The notes beneath the pieces were generated by a model, which saw only the letters and a list, made by a program, of their open reading frames with translations, made no database searches and had not been told where the DNA came from. Both the position numbers and the translations under genes were made by a program. A stretch of 64,000 nt of DNA, taken from the NCBI RefSeq assembly GCF_964355755.1, contig NC_092670.1, positions 26,087,795 to 26,151,794 on the forward strand. The letters run 5' to 3'. Positions within the stretch are counted from its first letter, which is position 1, and every line of letters begins with the position of its first letter. Of this stretch, positions 34,120-46,900 are shown piece by piece. This DNA comes from Antedon mediterranea. Taxonomy: Eukaryota > Echinodermata > Crinoidea > Comatulida > Antedonidae.

Positions 34120-35320
34120 CATAGTAAATTATTTATAACCGTGAGGAGTTGAGTATATGAGTAATCCGCTATTTTTGCATGAGAAATTTGTAACAGAGAG
34201 TGTTTCCCGCCCTCATAAGGGCGGATGTATAAAGACTAAAAATTATATATGGTATTATACATGTCACATTAAATAGAATTAAGATAATATATTTTGCAAT
34301 TATAAAACATTTTATATAACATATTTAATAACAAACTGGTGTACATTCACTTCTACAGAAAATTATTTACTACCATGCTAAATTACTTCACATAGAAAGG
34401 CCGAACACCAACACCAAAAATCAACTAAGAATTACTCAGCACGGCCTATTCTTTGCCATTGCCGCGTACTAATCTACGCCCGGTAAATTAAGTATTGTTT
34501 TTATAATATAAATTAGTATAAAATACATGTTATAAATAGGATACAATGTTAAATGTCATTAACATTTATTTATTTTACCATAAACAAGTTAAATATAGAA
34601 ATATTGTTAAACGATCCTTCGCCCGGTTGATGAAGCGAACTGATATTCGGTTTTTACGAAATAAATAGCATGAAACGCAATTAAATCCAAACGGCATTTA
34701 ACATGATGTGGGCATGTAGTTGGTAACATTTTCGCGCCGCTGTTCTAGCCAGCTATGTCCCAGGAGGACATATTCATTAATAATCTGTTTCATAGCGGTA
34801 GCTTTAGTATCTAAGGCTGACAGTTTTGCAAATTTGTAAACTCGACTACAATTTATAGGTCCCAGCTGCTGGATCCAAACAACGTCTGGGAAAGAGAGTC
34901 TAAGAGGGCTCACGGTTGAACGATTTTGGATCCCTTTGATTGGTTGACGCGAATCACAGACTTAGGAAGAATTTTCTCACTGTACCACCTAGAGGGTCAC
35001 CTTGCAGTCACGTTGTCTCTAGAGGGTCACACACAAACAGGCTACAGTACATTTTGTGTAAGATAAAGTCATATGATTCATGGTTTTGTAGTGGAATTTC
35101 ATTAAAACTACAGAGATAAAACGACAACAACTTCACCAACATCGCGTTGCACATTGCACTACTACTGATGGATGAATTGTGCAAATGGTAAAATACGATC
35201 CAGAAATTGCGGTCCATCCAATCCAAAAACATAATCAGTGAAAATTGTAATTGTTACAAGGTATAGGTGTGCATACATTGTCCTTGCTATATTCACACAT
35301 TTGTGTAAAGCTATATATAA
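34120..35320. other. Non-coding intergenic stretch
   Basis: No gene is recognised. The minus-strand frames 34698-34913 and 35008-35232 do not resemble known proteins. Confidence 0.45.
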
Positions 35321-35325
35321 AAACC

Positions 35326-35513
35326 TAACTCTCTAAATAATCTCTTCCTTACTATGAAGTAAATCAGTTTGTCAATAATGACAATGATGAATTTTAGCAG
35401 CTTAAGCAACACTTTATCGCATTTCATAATGTATTAGGAGTTTTAGCAGAGTTTTTTTTTCAGACAAACTGATTTACTTCATAGTAAGGAAGAGGTTATT
35501 TAGAGAGTTAAGT
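35326..35513. mobile_element. Foldback MITE (ACTCTCTAAATAA arms)
   Basis: The arm ACCTAACTCTCTAAATAATC continuing to TACTTCATAG-complement and CAGTTTGTC (35326-35374) is repeated inverted at 35462-35513 with few mismatches, around an ~88-base loop. A related stretch, CTAACCCTCTCAATAATCTC...ACTATAAAGTAAA, occurs inside the 62072-62407 element. Confidence 0.75.
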
Positions 35514-35629
35514 TTTTTACCCAATTTATGTGTTGCTTAAGCTCTAGAGCTTATGATATGTGCTGATACTACTAAATACATTATGACATGCTGTTAAGAG
35601 CATGTCATATACAATAGCATTAGCAGTGC

Positions 35630-36240
35630 AAACAAGGCCATATACATGGCTGCAGTCGCGTGCTCAAATTGAGTTAGTGTTTACCGACCGACCGACCGAT
35701 CAACCGACCGACTAACCATCCGACAACCTACCGACACAGTGAGCTGTAGAGTAGAGTAAAAATACTACAGTGGATGCTGCAATTTGTTTTAAAGGAGAAG
35801 GTGTTAGATGAAAAGGAACTCTTATAGATTATCAGAAGAGGTGGCAAGAGGATAAAACCAAGGGCCATGATGATATCATTAAAGAAAGGTTGTAAAACAG
35901 AAATCGGGCAAAAAGAGTGCATATTAAGGTTTAACGCGCAGTGCGCGTGAAAAAATCTGCGCACTAATTGCAATTTTTTAAACGCTTAAAATTTCCCGAA
36001 ACGTACTTTTATTTCATCGAAAATAAATTTTGTGATTCATGCTAGTGAAGATATGATTACAAACGTGATTTCATTAAATTCATTATTCAAACCGTGAAAA
36101 CATAACCACATCGATTCCTGGCCGGCCATAAGGAATATACTGTAAAAAATTGACTTAGCTAGATGAAACTGATATCAAGACAGGGCCATATACAAGTTAG
36201 TGTTTACCGACCGACCAACCGACTAACCGACCGACCGTAA
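35630..36240. repeat. GACC-rich short repeats, two direct copies
   Basis: GTTAGTGTTTACCGACCGAC plus further (CCGA)n runs occurs at ~35670-35735 and again at ~36195-36235, each preceded by GGCCATATACA. The intervening sequence is not recognised. This may be two ends of a short element or a duplicated SINE-like tail. Confidence 0.5.
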
Positions 36241-36259
36241 ATAAGCAATCATCGATGGT

Positions 36260-37550
36260 CTGGTAGGTAGAAAGCGCATCAGCCAAGCAAAGCTGAAAGC
36301 CACCAGTCAAAATGATCGTCTAAATCAATAGAAAACCCACTTCGAGAACCTTCTTGGCAACATACCTAAAATAACCAATGTGGAAACCATTGAGCTACTT
36401 CCAGCAAAGACTGAATCAAAATCGGTTCTTTTAACGACGAAGAGTTAAACAAAGCGCTCTCAAAAATGAAAAAGGAAAATCCCCAGGACTTGATAAGATT
36501 CCTCCTGAAGTGTGAAAAACGAAACACTTTAACAACGTACTCTTGAAGTGTTGCAATGAGGTCTATGAACAAAGACCTATTCATTACTGGACAAGAGGTT
36601 GCATACTACCATTTCCAAAAAAAGAAGGAGATCTTGCAAAGGCCGAAAACTACAGAGGAATAACTCTCACCTCCATTGCTGCCAAGATCTACAATCTCAT
36701 GCTCTTGAACAGAATACATGGATTGAGACACGGCTTAACACTGAAGCCAAGAATCTGTAAGAGATTCACTGCGACATTGGTAACTGACGCTGATTATGCT
36801 GACGATCTAGCCCTGTTGTCGAACACGATCGCTGGAGAAACAACCCTCATACACGCCCTTAAAAAAGCTGCATCCTCAATTGGCCTCTACAGAAATGTCA
36901 AAAAGACAGAAAGTATGAGCGTAAACTGTCAAGGTCAAATTAAAACTAGCTCCGGATACGCTCTCAAACAAGTCGACCAGCTTTTCACCTATCTTGGCAG
37001 CAACATTGCCTCAACAACAAAAGACGTAGATATACGTATCAGCAAAGCCTGGTCAGCTCTCAAACGCCTGACTGTCGTATGGAAATCAAACATCTCAAAC
37101 AACATGAAGAAACATTTCTTTAAGACCACAGTCGAGACTGTCCTCCTCTACGGTTCATCGACATGGACCCTAACTAAGAAACTTGAAAACACTCTGAACG
37201 GAACGGAAAATACTAGGATGCTACGAGCCGTTCTTAACGTTTCGTGGCAAGAGCACCTCTCGAACGCTCAGCTATATGGAAATCGTCGCAAGATCACCGA
37301 TGTCATCAAAGAAAGAAGAGTCCGCTTTGTTGGACACTCCGCAACAAAAGTGAACTAATAAGCGAACTATATGCTCTGGATGCCAACACATGGGGCAAGA
37401 AGACCAGGCAGGCCCCCAAAATTATTCATTGACCAATTAGTAGCAGACTCCGGCCATACAATCGAAGAGCTACCAGGAACAATGATGAACAGAGACGGCT
37501 GGAAAGGTGTAGTCAAAAGAATCCGAGCAAGTTCGACGCAGTAGTAGTAG
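36260..37550 (+). pseudogene. RTE-like non-LTR retrotransposon, internally deleted
   Basis: The readable part (36543-37358) contains RGCILPFPKKEGDLAKAENY with RGITLTSIAAKIYNLMLLNR, RT fingers blocks. It then jumps directly to DADYADDLALLSNTIAGETT (YADD at 36795-36806), so most of the palm, including the first catalytic Asp, is deleted. Downstream are KTESMSVNCQG, FTYLGSNIAS, the TVETVLLYGSSTWTLTKKLE block and RRVRFVGH, typical of RTE/CR1-related C termini. Upstream (36260-36540) is the degenerate preceding segment with stops (NENPQDLIRFLLKCE-like KSPGLDKIPPE). The 3' end shows (TAG)n-like sequence at ~37535. It is dead. Confidence 0.85.
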
Positions 37551-37841
37551 TATAGTAGAGGCCTACTATCAGTTATGAGTAAAAAATGGGGGCCATTTTG
37601 AAATCCAAGATGGCGGCCAAAATTGGCCCCCCGTTGCAATGAATTCTACTAGTCCTAAGGGTTCCAAAACTGCCAAGAACTCAACTTGAGCATTAAAATC
37701 TCACGGAATTAGGTTCCGTGTAAAAACTATTTCCAGGATTTTCCGTCACATCATGAATATTCATGTCAGGATTCAGGCCCTCTATAGTTTCTGTCTTAAC
37801 CTAATAGGAAAAAAAATAATGCGATCGGGTGGTGCGCGCAG

Positions 37842-38115
37842 ACCCTGCCAAAATTGATTCAGTGTTCAGAAACCATCAATCAATTCAAAAGAAATATCAG
37901 GAAACATCTCAAAGAGGTTATGCTTGAAAGATTATAATTTATATTTATATTGTTACTACATGTGTTGTTGTTTATTGTAAATGTTTATTCTTATGGTGTT
38001 TTTATCCTTAAGGGCCACAATGGAAATAAGTTTGACCTTTGGTTACTTTTTTGTGTTACCCTGAATTCATTCTTTGTATTTTTTTTATGTTGTGTTATTT
38101 ATGAATTCGAATAAA
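37842..38115 (+). mobile_element. LINE 3' end (CR1/Jockey-like tail)
   Basis: TLPKLIQCSETINQFKRNIR followed by KHLKEVMLERL and a TAA (37935-37937) matches the usual LP..I..C.S...FK..L..HL ending of CR1/Jockey-type polyproteins. A ~180-bp 3' UTR ends AATAAAGAAATG plus an A-rich tail. Everything upstream is missing. Confidence 0.75.
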
Positions 38116-38934
38116 GAAATGAAAAAAAATGAAAAAGTCTGCACGCACATATTTTTGGTTAATATTTCGTAATATAATACGAAATATATACTGTAGTCCG
38201 TGATGGTTTTTACTCCTTTTTAAAAAATTTATTTGTTTTTTCCTTTCGTTTTCTTTTTTTAAAACAAATATAAGGGGGGCGCTAAATCCCACCCTGTTTT
38301 ATAAATGTGTAGATTTAAATTTAAATTTCTTTATGTCTTGTTGAATTGGTGCTAAATGAATAAATAACGCGAATGAATTTTACTGTACTGTATATTAATA
38401 TATTCCTCGACGAAAGGTACTCGCGTTCCCTATCTATAAAAAAAACCCCTAAAATTTGTAAATTGGACATTCGAAATTTATTTACTTATTCGATATTTCA
38501 AATTACTAATAAATTCGAAATTTCGATTTATTTCGAATTAGTATTCCCAGACTACTGTGTTGCCTCTATACACGGCCGTGTGAGGGCGCGGGCCAGGCTT
38601 ACATGATGTCACGTGGAATGACGTCCTTCCGTGACGGTCCTGCAGTAGAGTGCATGCATATGTCTAATTCATTCATTTTGGCGTTACACACAACAACTCT
38701 GCGTTTCACACATGCACACCGAAGCACATGGCACTGATTCTCTGAAATACAGTAACTTGCTACTAGCCTAGGCCTAGACCTAATCATCTTACTACGTAAA
38801 GTACGAAAAAGTGAGTTCTGTGTAAGGCTTCTCTTGTAGCCTACCTAGGCCCTAGTAGTAGTGCGTAACGTAAAGTACGAAAAAGTGAGTTCTGTGTAGC
38901 GTAGGCCTAGCCTAGTAGCTACAGTAGGACTTAG

Positions 38935-39025
38935 GCTAGGTCTTGTTTGTAGGGATCCGGGATCAGGTGCCGTTCTCGGCCACCTCGACTTGTATGGACT
39001 ATACCATTATAAAAAGATGGGAAAA
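38935..39025. repeat. Left arm of a long-range inverted repeat
   Basis: TTTGTAGGGATCCGGGATCA and GGTGCCGTTCTCGGCCACCT with CGACTTGTATGGACTATACC are found inverted at 41445-41535. The arms are about 85 bases and 2.4 kb apart. They could be the termini of one element or two independent copies of a short repeat. Confidence 0.75.
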
Positions 39026-39029
39026 TAGG

Positions 39030-40400
39030 GGTGTCCCATTTATTAATTGAGTGTGTTAAAATACTTTTGCTTTTGTTCTTTTGTTTTTCTTGTTGTTTCA
39101 GCAACAAAGGGAAAACAACTACGCCCTGCATGCTGTAGAATTAATTTCAGTTTTCAAGTTAATGCAGTATATTATGGCTCTTTATTTCTATATAATTTTT
39201 ACAGATTTATAGATACAGAAAGTAGGCCTATATAATTTATAAAGAAAGTTTTTATTCCAGTTACAAATAAAAAATATAATTTACCTAACGATAACTCAGT
39301 AGTACATTTAATAAAGATGACAGTAGTATATTTATCACATACTGATTATTAGGTAATCAGTAAAACAAATAAACATTATAATTTTGTCAATGAATCTGTA
39401 CCATTTTGTTCCCAGAAAACACAGCGTTTGACATTGCATGTTTTTAGGTTTGGTCTTTCTAAAATGTTTTAAACACGTTTTTAAACGTTTCTGTGTAGAA
39501 ATACATGTTCTAATTGAACAACGTTTGCATCAAAACGTTATAATAGCGAATGCAAAACGGAGCTGATAATGTCGCCATGAAGTGGATTGATTGGTGTCTT
39601 CCAATATAGCATGGAATACATCGGCAAGCCGTTAGCTGTAGAACGAGTCAAGCATTTGCATACTAGACAAACCAATTACTTTCCCCGCTCTACCCAGCAC
39701 CTTCTCAATTCGGTCTTTATCCCCTTACATTTCCTTACTGATATTCCCAGCCCAGTATACAATATGCCCAAATAGAACATCACTGATTAGTAAAACATAA
39801 ACATTCTATAGTACAAATATCCTGCTTTACCCCAAAGAACCGAGTTTCCTCAAGCAGTACAGCCTTGTAATTAACTTCTTAACTACCATCATGTCCACCC
39901 ATTTAGCTTTAGTCAAACACTACTGCCAGATACTTATAATTGTTAACAATCTCTACTTCCTTTACTTTAATTAATGTATACTGTCAGACCAATTATGTTT
40001 TCGAAAATCAATCCTTATTTCTTTCGTTTTATTTATGTTTAGTTCAAGAAAATAAAAAATATGATTTATCTACCGATAGGATTGGGCCGATTAGAATGCA
40101 TTTGCCAACATTCTTTTACATATTTCACAACATTATAGAGTTTAGGTAATTTAACCGATTGTAATGTAGTATTTAGGATAGTTTAATATCGATTGTACTG
40201 TAGTATTTAGGATGTTTTAATTCCGATTGTATTGTAGTATTTAAGATTTTCTAATTTCGAATCCGATTGTACTAAAATTTAAAGTGTTTAAATCCAGATA
40301 GGAATAACATAGGCCTAGTATTTAATATGCTTTAATTTTTTATTATACTGTAGTGTTTAGTTTAGTTTTTTTATATATAATAAGTAAGTATACCTACTTA
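39030..40400. other. Non-coding intergenic stretch between inverted arms
   Basis: No protein is recognised. 40156-40275 carries three imperfect copies of a ~35-bp unit (CGATTGTAYTGTAGTATTTA plus GGATRTTTTAATTC). Confidence 0.5.
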
Positions 40401-40409
40401 TATAGTTTT

Positions 40410-41265
40410 TATTTATTTATTCATAGGAATCACCTTTATATCGGTGTCACACACATTTATCAGTTAATGGTGCATCCAATTAGGCATACAGACAAAATTA
40501 CAAATAACATAAGCCACAAAGTTCTAAATACTAATACATAACATCAAAACAAAATGTAAACTAATTAATTAATTAGATCTGTATGAAAATACATAATACG
40601 TAAATTGTACAATATATATAACTACAAAAATAAAAACAGAACAACAAAAATACAGGATAGGCGCGCCTAAGAAATAAATAAAACTTACAGATACATCCTC
40701 ATAGAGATGTCTGTAGCTTGTTTACTATATTAAGATTTTTCCTAATGTTTCATTTTCAGTGAATAAATTTTGTCTAGCATAAAGTGGTGTTTTAATTCCT
40801 GAGGTCCACAATTAAAATTATCCCAGTCACCGGGATAATTTTAATCGTACATACTTAATTATTGTCTAACAGAGTTTAATGAAGGACATTTAAATAAAAA
40901 ATGGTTTACTGTTTCTTTTTTGTTAGTACTGTACACATCTTACATAATCCTGTGTCCTCAAGATCTAGAGAGTTAATTTTGATCTTTCTTTAAATTCTAA
41001 ATTGATACTCCTTAAAATTAGTTTTATCTAACAAATATTGTTCAAGGTTTGGTTCCTTTATACATGGTATATTCTGTTAACGTTGTTTTGGATGGAATTT
41101 TGTTTTGCTTTGGGCCTTTGAAAACCACTCGTTATGATCAACTTGTTTATTATTTTTCCTAAATGGCTTTATCCAGTTAGTAGATGGTTCTTCATTAAAT
41201 TTGTCTATAAAATTTGTTTTATTTAAAATATCTTTAGTTGATATAGTAATTGTTACAAAATCTTG
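40410..41265 (-). mobile_element. LINE 3' fragment, antisense (L2/CR1-like)
   Basis: On the minus strand, across frame changes, one reads FNEEPSTNWIKPFRKNNKQV...NEWFSKAQ, then INSLDLEDTGLCKMCTVLTK and TVNHFLFKCPSLN. The CxxC followed by HxLFxCP resembles the zinc-knuckle-like tail of L2/CR1-type polyproteins. It ends with an ATAAATAAATAAA tail at ~40410. In-frame stops are frequent. Confidence 0.6.
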
Positions 41266-41444
41266 GCATTCCCTATAATAACACAGTACCTAATAATAAC
41301 ATGCCTTATAAAAAGTACATGCTTGCTAGTTTTTGATGTTCTGTATTGTTCCTTGTAGTTTGTACTGTAGGTTACATAACAGAACAATTGTATTGTCTTC
41401 CCATTCAATAGACACCCTTCTCTACATAAAACATAATACACCAC

Positions 41445-41535
41445 ACCCCTATCATAATAATGGTATAGTCCATATAAGTCGAGGTGGCCGAAAACGGCAC
41501 CTGATCCGGGATCCGTTTGTAGCATAGTAGGCCTA
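41445..41535. repeat. Right arm of the long-range inverted repeat
   Basis: This is the inverted counterpart of 38935-39025 (GGTATAGTCCATATAAGTCG, AGGTGGCCGAAAACGGCACC, TGATCCGGGATCC). A run of three CCTAGGCCCTAGCTAGTAG-like repeats follows to ~41590. Confidence 0.75.
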
Positions 41536-42167
41536 GGCCCTAGCTAGTAGCCTAGGCCCTAGCTAGTAGCCTAGGCCCGGTGGGCCTAGACCCAAGTAAC
41601 ATGAGTCTCGTTTGTTTCTGTTTGGTGTTTATTATTAGGACCCTTGTAGGCATAGTATAGTGGGGGTGATTGTCGGACCCATTTCAAGACGATGGGGGCC
41701 CATTTTAAGACGATTGGGTACGATTACGCATGGGATATGACCGGTTGGGCCGCCGCTAGTTTCTATGAAACACCCAACGCATCTTTTACTACATTTCGTA
41801 TAATTATTACGCCGTCAGTCAAAGTACGAGCTGTTAGACGTTTTTTTAAATGCAAAATACAAACGTGCAAAAAAGTAACGTATAACATTTTATTGTTTTT
41901 TCAAGATTTTAACAGTTAATGTATTGTAATACAATCAAAATATATAATTACATACTACTACTAGGCCTAACTGTACATGTACTTCATTTTGTTGTTTTTA
42001 TCAAACTATCGTATACAAGTTTAATATTGTTTTTACCAGTTAATCTAATAGTAATACAATCAAATATATAAAATTACATAGGGTAGATGTACCAATTAGC
42101 GGTTTGTCCCAATTATTAATGTAATTTATTATTTATTCATAACTATTATTTATTTTTTATATTAGTA

Positions 42168-43464
42168 CAGTCAACTCTCCCAATACCGGACTCTCCCAAA
42201 ACCGGAATTCACGAAAAACCGGACTTTTTTGGAGGGCCCAATTTGTCCCTATTCTAAATGTACTGTAATTTATTATGAACACCGGAATACCCAATTCCGG
42301 AATCCGGACAAATTATGAAGTACAAAACACGAAAATTAGCGTCTGAAAACCGGACTGACGGTTAAAAAACTCCAAATATTTACGAAAACAACGTAACATC
42401 GTCGTCGCTGACTCGGATTCACTACATTCACAATGTACAAAAGCTTTTAACCATACCCTCACCATGCATGAAGTGCGCGACGTTTCGCGGTACGATCAAA
42501 TAATGTTGCCATGGAGCACTACACTGTGATTGACAGGTCAGTTCATTGTTAACCCACGAGGCGGCAATTGCTTTGTTGCGTATCGAACTGCGGTGGGCTT
42601 TTTCACATCGAAGCGCTATGTCTCTATTGTTTTTAGCAGGGAGTTGTTAACAACTCCCTGTTTTTTAGCATATGAATTGTTTTTTAATAAAGTTAAATTT
42701 ACATTCCTGTGTCTTTGTTTTGTTTAAATTATTGTTAAATTCACAATTGCAATAGGACTTTAAATGTTTCACTAAAAACGGGACTAAAAATGTGCATCAT
42801 TATAAAATTTGGAAATCATTATGGCAAAACATAAACGGAATGAACTTGACTTAACTAGTGTTAATAAACTTTGAAATGTTACCAATTAATTATTGTGTCA
42901 TTATTGCTTGGCTCGTTTACCTAATCAATTTTCATCATTGCTATCAAATTACGTCAAAATAAAGGAGCTTAAAAAACATGTGGTCTAGGTGTGGGCGTTT
43001 TTATTTGATTATGACACCTCTGCACATGCGCATCAATCAAAGCCCTTCACCCATGCTGCTGCTGCTAGCTAGCTCACGAAAAACAATAAACAGACCGAAA
43101 TTATGTTCACCGTACGTACGTACGTAGGCCTTTTTGCCGTTAAAAACACATTGAGAAACAATAATTTACTTTTGTAACATGTTTTATTGGTACAGTAAAT
43201 AATGTAACTTTTAAAAAAGGTAAATTGAATTACTGTAGCTTAATATTAATAAAGTAGGCCTAGGCCTATCAGTATTTATTTAATTAAAACTAGATTGACA
43301 CAATCATAGCCTAGCCTAGGCCTTCCCTACGCTAGGAGACCGTACCGGGCAGCATTCGGTGACAACGTGATGACTTTAAAAATATATTTTCAGGAAACCG
43401 GACTTTCGAAAAACCGGAAAATATATGCCCGCCCAAGGGTGTCCGGTATTGGGAGAGTTGACTG
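42168..43464. mobile_element. 1.3-kb pogo/Tigger-like non-autonomous element
   Basis: The left terminus CAGTCAACTCTCCCAATACC (then GGA) is exactly mirrored at the right, and TA flanks both ends (42166-42167, 43465-43466). Sub-terminal repeats of ACCGGACTTT / AAACCGGA occur near both ends. The interior has no transposase. It includes a perfect 24-bp palindrome at 42637-42660 (CAGGGAGTTGTT and its mirror) followed by a T run, and a GTACGTACGTACGTA run at ~43115. It ends 460 bases before the DCAF13 start codon. Confidence 0.9.
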
Positions 43465-43466
43465 TA

Positions 43467-43922
43467 TTACTTTAACCCATTGACCATAAGTTTATTTTGC
43501 TCCCCGGGACCTAAAAGGCATATGTCGCATAATTAACCCTAACTTTTTTTCTAAACACAGACATTAAAAATAAAAAAAGTAAAATAATGCCATGGACATT
43601 TTATTTTCAAATATGTTCAGTAGGCCTAGAGGGGTAGAATTTTCTAAAAATGCTCCATCAGCAAATAGTTGCCGTTAGTGGGCCATGGCTTTACTACAGC
43701 AATTAATTTTTTTTTCTACAGCAGAAATTTCAAGGTTTTCAGTATAAATTACTGATATTTCGTGAGATTTTATTGGCCACGAGGACTTGTCCTTTGACTA
43801 TTTAACTGGTCCGCCACACATTTAACTGGTTATTGGCCAGTGGACAAGTGTTATTGCGAATGCTGTACTTATTAGTAGTCCCCACCTGGTACTGATGCTA
43901 GTATTATATATACTTGTTTCAG
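43467..43922 (+). other. Region upstream of DCAF13
   Basis: No open frame is present. If transcription starts here it must pass through an intron or reach the acceptor-like TTGTTTCAG at 43914-43922. I see no TATA box or CpG island. Confidence 0.4.
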
Positions 43923-43925
43923 ATG
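43906..43925 (+). promoter_or_regulatory. Splice-acceptor-like site abutting the DCAF13 start codon
   Basis: The bases ATATACTTGTTTCAG immediately precede the ATG at 43923-43925. This matches a 3' splice site, implying that the 5' UTR comes from an upstream non-coding exon (or, less likely, a spliced leader). The ATG is fixed independently by the strong match of the following codons to DCAF13 N termini (MKVK.L.RNPD.YVR). Confidence 0.55.
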
Positions 43926-46900
43926 AAGGTGAAAGTACTTTGTAGAAATCCTGATGATTATGTTAGAGATACCAAGAAGGATATTCAAAAAGGTAATAAT
44001 CTACTTATTAATAATGACCTACTGTAGTAGAATGCATTAGTTAGACAAATCTTTTTATATTATTAATAAAAATACAACTTTCACCATGTTAGTTCACAGA
44101 AATTATGATCCATCATTACATCCATTTGAAGCTCCAAGAGAGTATGTACGTGCACTAAATGCTACAAAGTTGGAACGTGTATTTGCAAAACCATTCCTTG
44201 GGTCACTGGATGGTCACACTGATAGTGTACAATGTTTGGCTAAGCATCCTATGAGTCTTTCAACATTACTTTCTGGCAGTTGTAATGGTGAGGTATGTAT
44301 TGTTTATCCTGAGTAATTAACCCCATAGCACTCTTAGGCAAAACCTCTCACAAACTAAAACTAAGAAATGGATCAAAAATTTTGTTTATAAAAGTAATAG
44401 TCATAAGTTTGATACATCTGTGTTCAAATTAATCCTTAAACAAGATCTTTCCAGACATATAATTTATTATTCACATGGCTACATAAGAAATAGTATATTT
44501 TTAACTTTAAAGACGCGTTACTTTTTTAAATTTCACGAACGTGTTGGAACCTCTGAAAATCCACTTCATTGGGATACTATACCTACTTTAACAGCACTAG
44601 TCTCTCAATTGTACACACGCGCACCAGAGATCAAATTGTATATATATACAGTGGAACCTGTATTTTACGTACACTTAAAATAACCGATGATGTCATCATT
44701 TTCTTACATTGAGGGCGCAATTTAACAACAACAAACAAAGCCATGGCTGTGTAAGGAATTCTGCTGTGTAAGACAAGCTACACACGTGCATTCCCCCTAC
44801 AACAGCGACAGTTTTTATTGATAGAAAATAGAAGAACATTGACGCACAGACTGCATAAACAGTACTGTACTTTTCTAGTTAGGCCTCAAATCTTGCTAGG
44901 TCTGCTAGCCTGGCCTAGATTAGTCTAGGCCTAGCTAGTGACCACCTGCGTGCTGTACAGTAAAGTAGGCCTAGGCAAACACGTAGCCTTTGTAGCTACG
45001 ATCTCTACGTATTTGGGGTCAATTTAAGGTCAACCTTGATTTTACGAATCTCTTGTTTTACGTACGCCTTTCGGTCCCGTACCGTACGTAAAATGAAGGT
45101 TCTACTGTATATATAAATCCAAAGGCAAATTACTGAAAAAATGACAATGCTGTGAGTATCAGTGGCTGGATCTCAATGGAGATACAAAATAAAAGTGAAA
45201 AGCTAAATCAAAACGAGAAGTAAAACAGCCAGAAAAGTTAGCAGAGCTTTCGGGCAACACTAGCCCTTCATCAGTGCAAGTGAGGGAATTTGGATAAAGT
45301 CATAGCATAGGAGTTGGCTAGTGCTGCCTGGGTAGACGGGAATAAAAGAAATATAACAATAGAAACAGCGTGTTGAATAGTGGGTGGAGACTGAATAAGA
45401 GTAGAAAACAAAGAGGTAGCTTGGTAGAGATATAAACAATTTTGGAATGGAACTAAAAAAAGCTAAAATGGTGGTTAATATTGAAACTTATATATATATA
45501 TATATATTTCAAATATCTTTTTGTGGTTATCTCTAATAATAAATGATTGGTTTTTGCAGCTGAAGATATGGAACTTGGCAAATCGCAAGTGCTCAAAAAC
45601 ATTGACAGCACATACAGGTTTTGTCAGAGGTATATGTATAGACTCTAAAGCATCCTACTTCCTCTCTGTAAGTATTTTACTGTTTTCCAATTTCACCAAT
45701 TTTTAATGCAGATCCTGGAATTGGTTATTTCTCTTGAAAATCGGCCTAGGCTAGCTAATACGGGCCTCAAAATCTAAGATAACTCCACTGTATTTTAAAA
45801 CAAATTAAACAACATTATTTCTTCTACACATATCTCGTACAACTTAAAATCCAGGTACAATGATCAGTGTATATAATCCTACTCCTCTCTCCATACCTAC
45901 ATAATTAGTAGTGAAGTAGAAAAGTTGTCAATTTTCAGGCGTGGCATGTCCAGTACAATGGAAATAGCAAATGTATATTAAATATGTATTGTTTCCCCAA
46001 AATCATGAAAGTTTTATAAAATCTGACTTTTAATAGCCTATTTTGCAGTTTTATTAGTATTATATAGAATAGTAGCAGGACGATTCGGCACACTTAAATT
46101 TATCGTCTTTGATATGCATTTTGTAAACATAAAATAAGCTTTTTTCCTCAAACTTTATAGAGTTGGTAGAGACTATGGGGTAGTACTACTAAGGATAAAG
46201 ATGCAATAAAGCAAACATTTTGAAAACATTGTCGAAAATCATCATTTTTTAGTCACGCGAACAATGTAAACAAGCCCTCTGTTAGCAGCTTGGTGAATGC
46301 ATGAAATAAACAAAGTTTTCGAAGTAAAAAATTGAATATAAAACTAGATTTGAACTCGTCACTTTGACTAGTTCGGGTTATCCGCGGAAATGCAACATGC
46401 ACCACATTACATTATATGAATGGCGACGATTATTTTTTTTACGGTTAAAAATAAGTTGATTCTAGTAATTTTAGCGGCCCGCTATAAATCCCAAAATGCA
46501 TTGCGCACAGATTGATTTTTTTTTTCCTGTAATTCCCCCACTTTTTTGATCGATCGTGAGGCCAAAACAAATGGAAGACTCCTAACTTGTAATCGAAAAT
46601 ACCGGGTTTTCCCCAATTTTTATCAATGGAGTCTGGCAAAAATAGAAAGACAATGAATGAATGCAGCAACTATACAATGTCAGGCTAGGTATATTGCTAG
46701 CGTACGATGTTCGTACGTTACCGATGTTTACCAGCTAGGCCTACAAAACTAAGCCTAGCTAGGCTAGGCCTAATATATAAAGACCGTCCACGAGAGTTCA
46801 TTCGCCACGAGCTACTTGGGTGGTGCATTGTTTCTCACTTTTTATCATAATTTACCATAAAACGTACATTTAAGACAAGGAATGACTTGGTTTAATTTTT

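Noticed and set aside
42637-42666. Rho-independent-type terminator hairpin plus T run
   Set aside because: A perfect palindrome followed by TTTTTT looks like a bacterial terminator, but it lies in a eukaryotic pogo-like element and has no such role there.
44280-44316. Extension of DCAF13 exon 2 through the GT at 44293 to the stop at 44316
   Set aside because: Reading through gives VCIVYPE and a stop; splicing at GAG|GTATGT joins to LKIWNL in frame and preserves the WD repeat.
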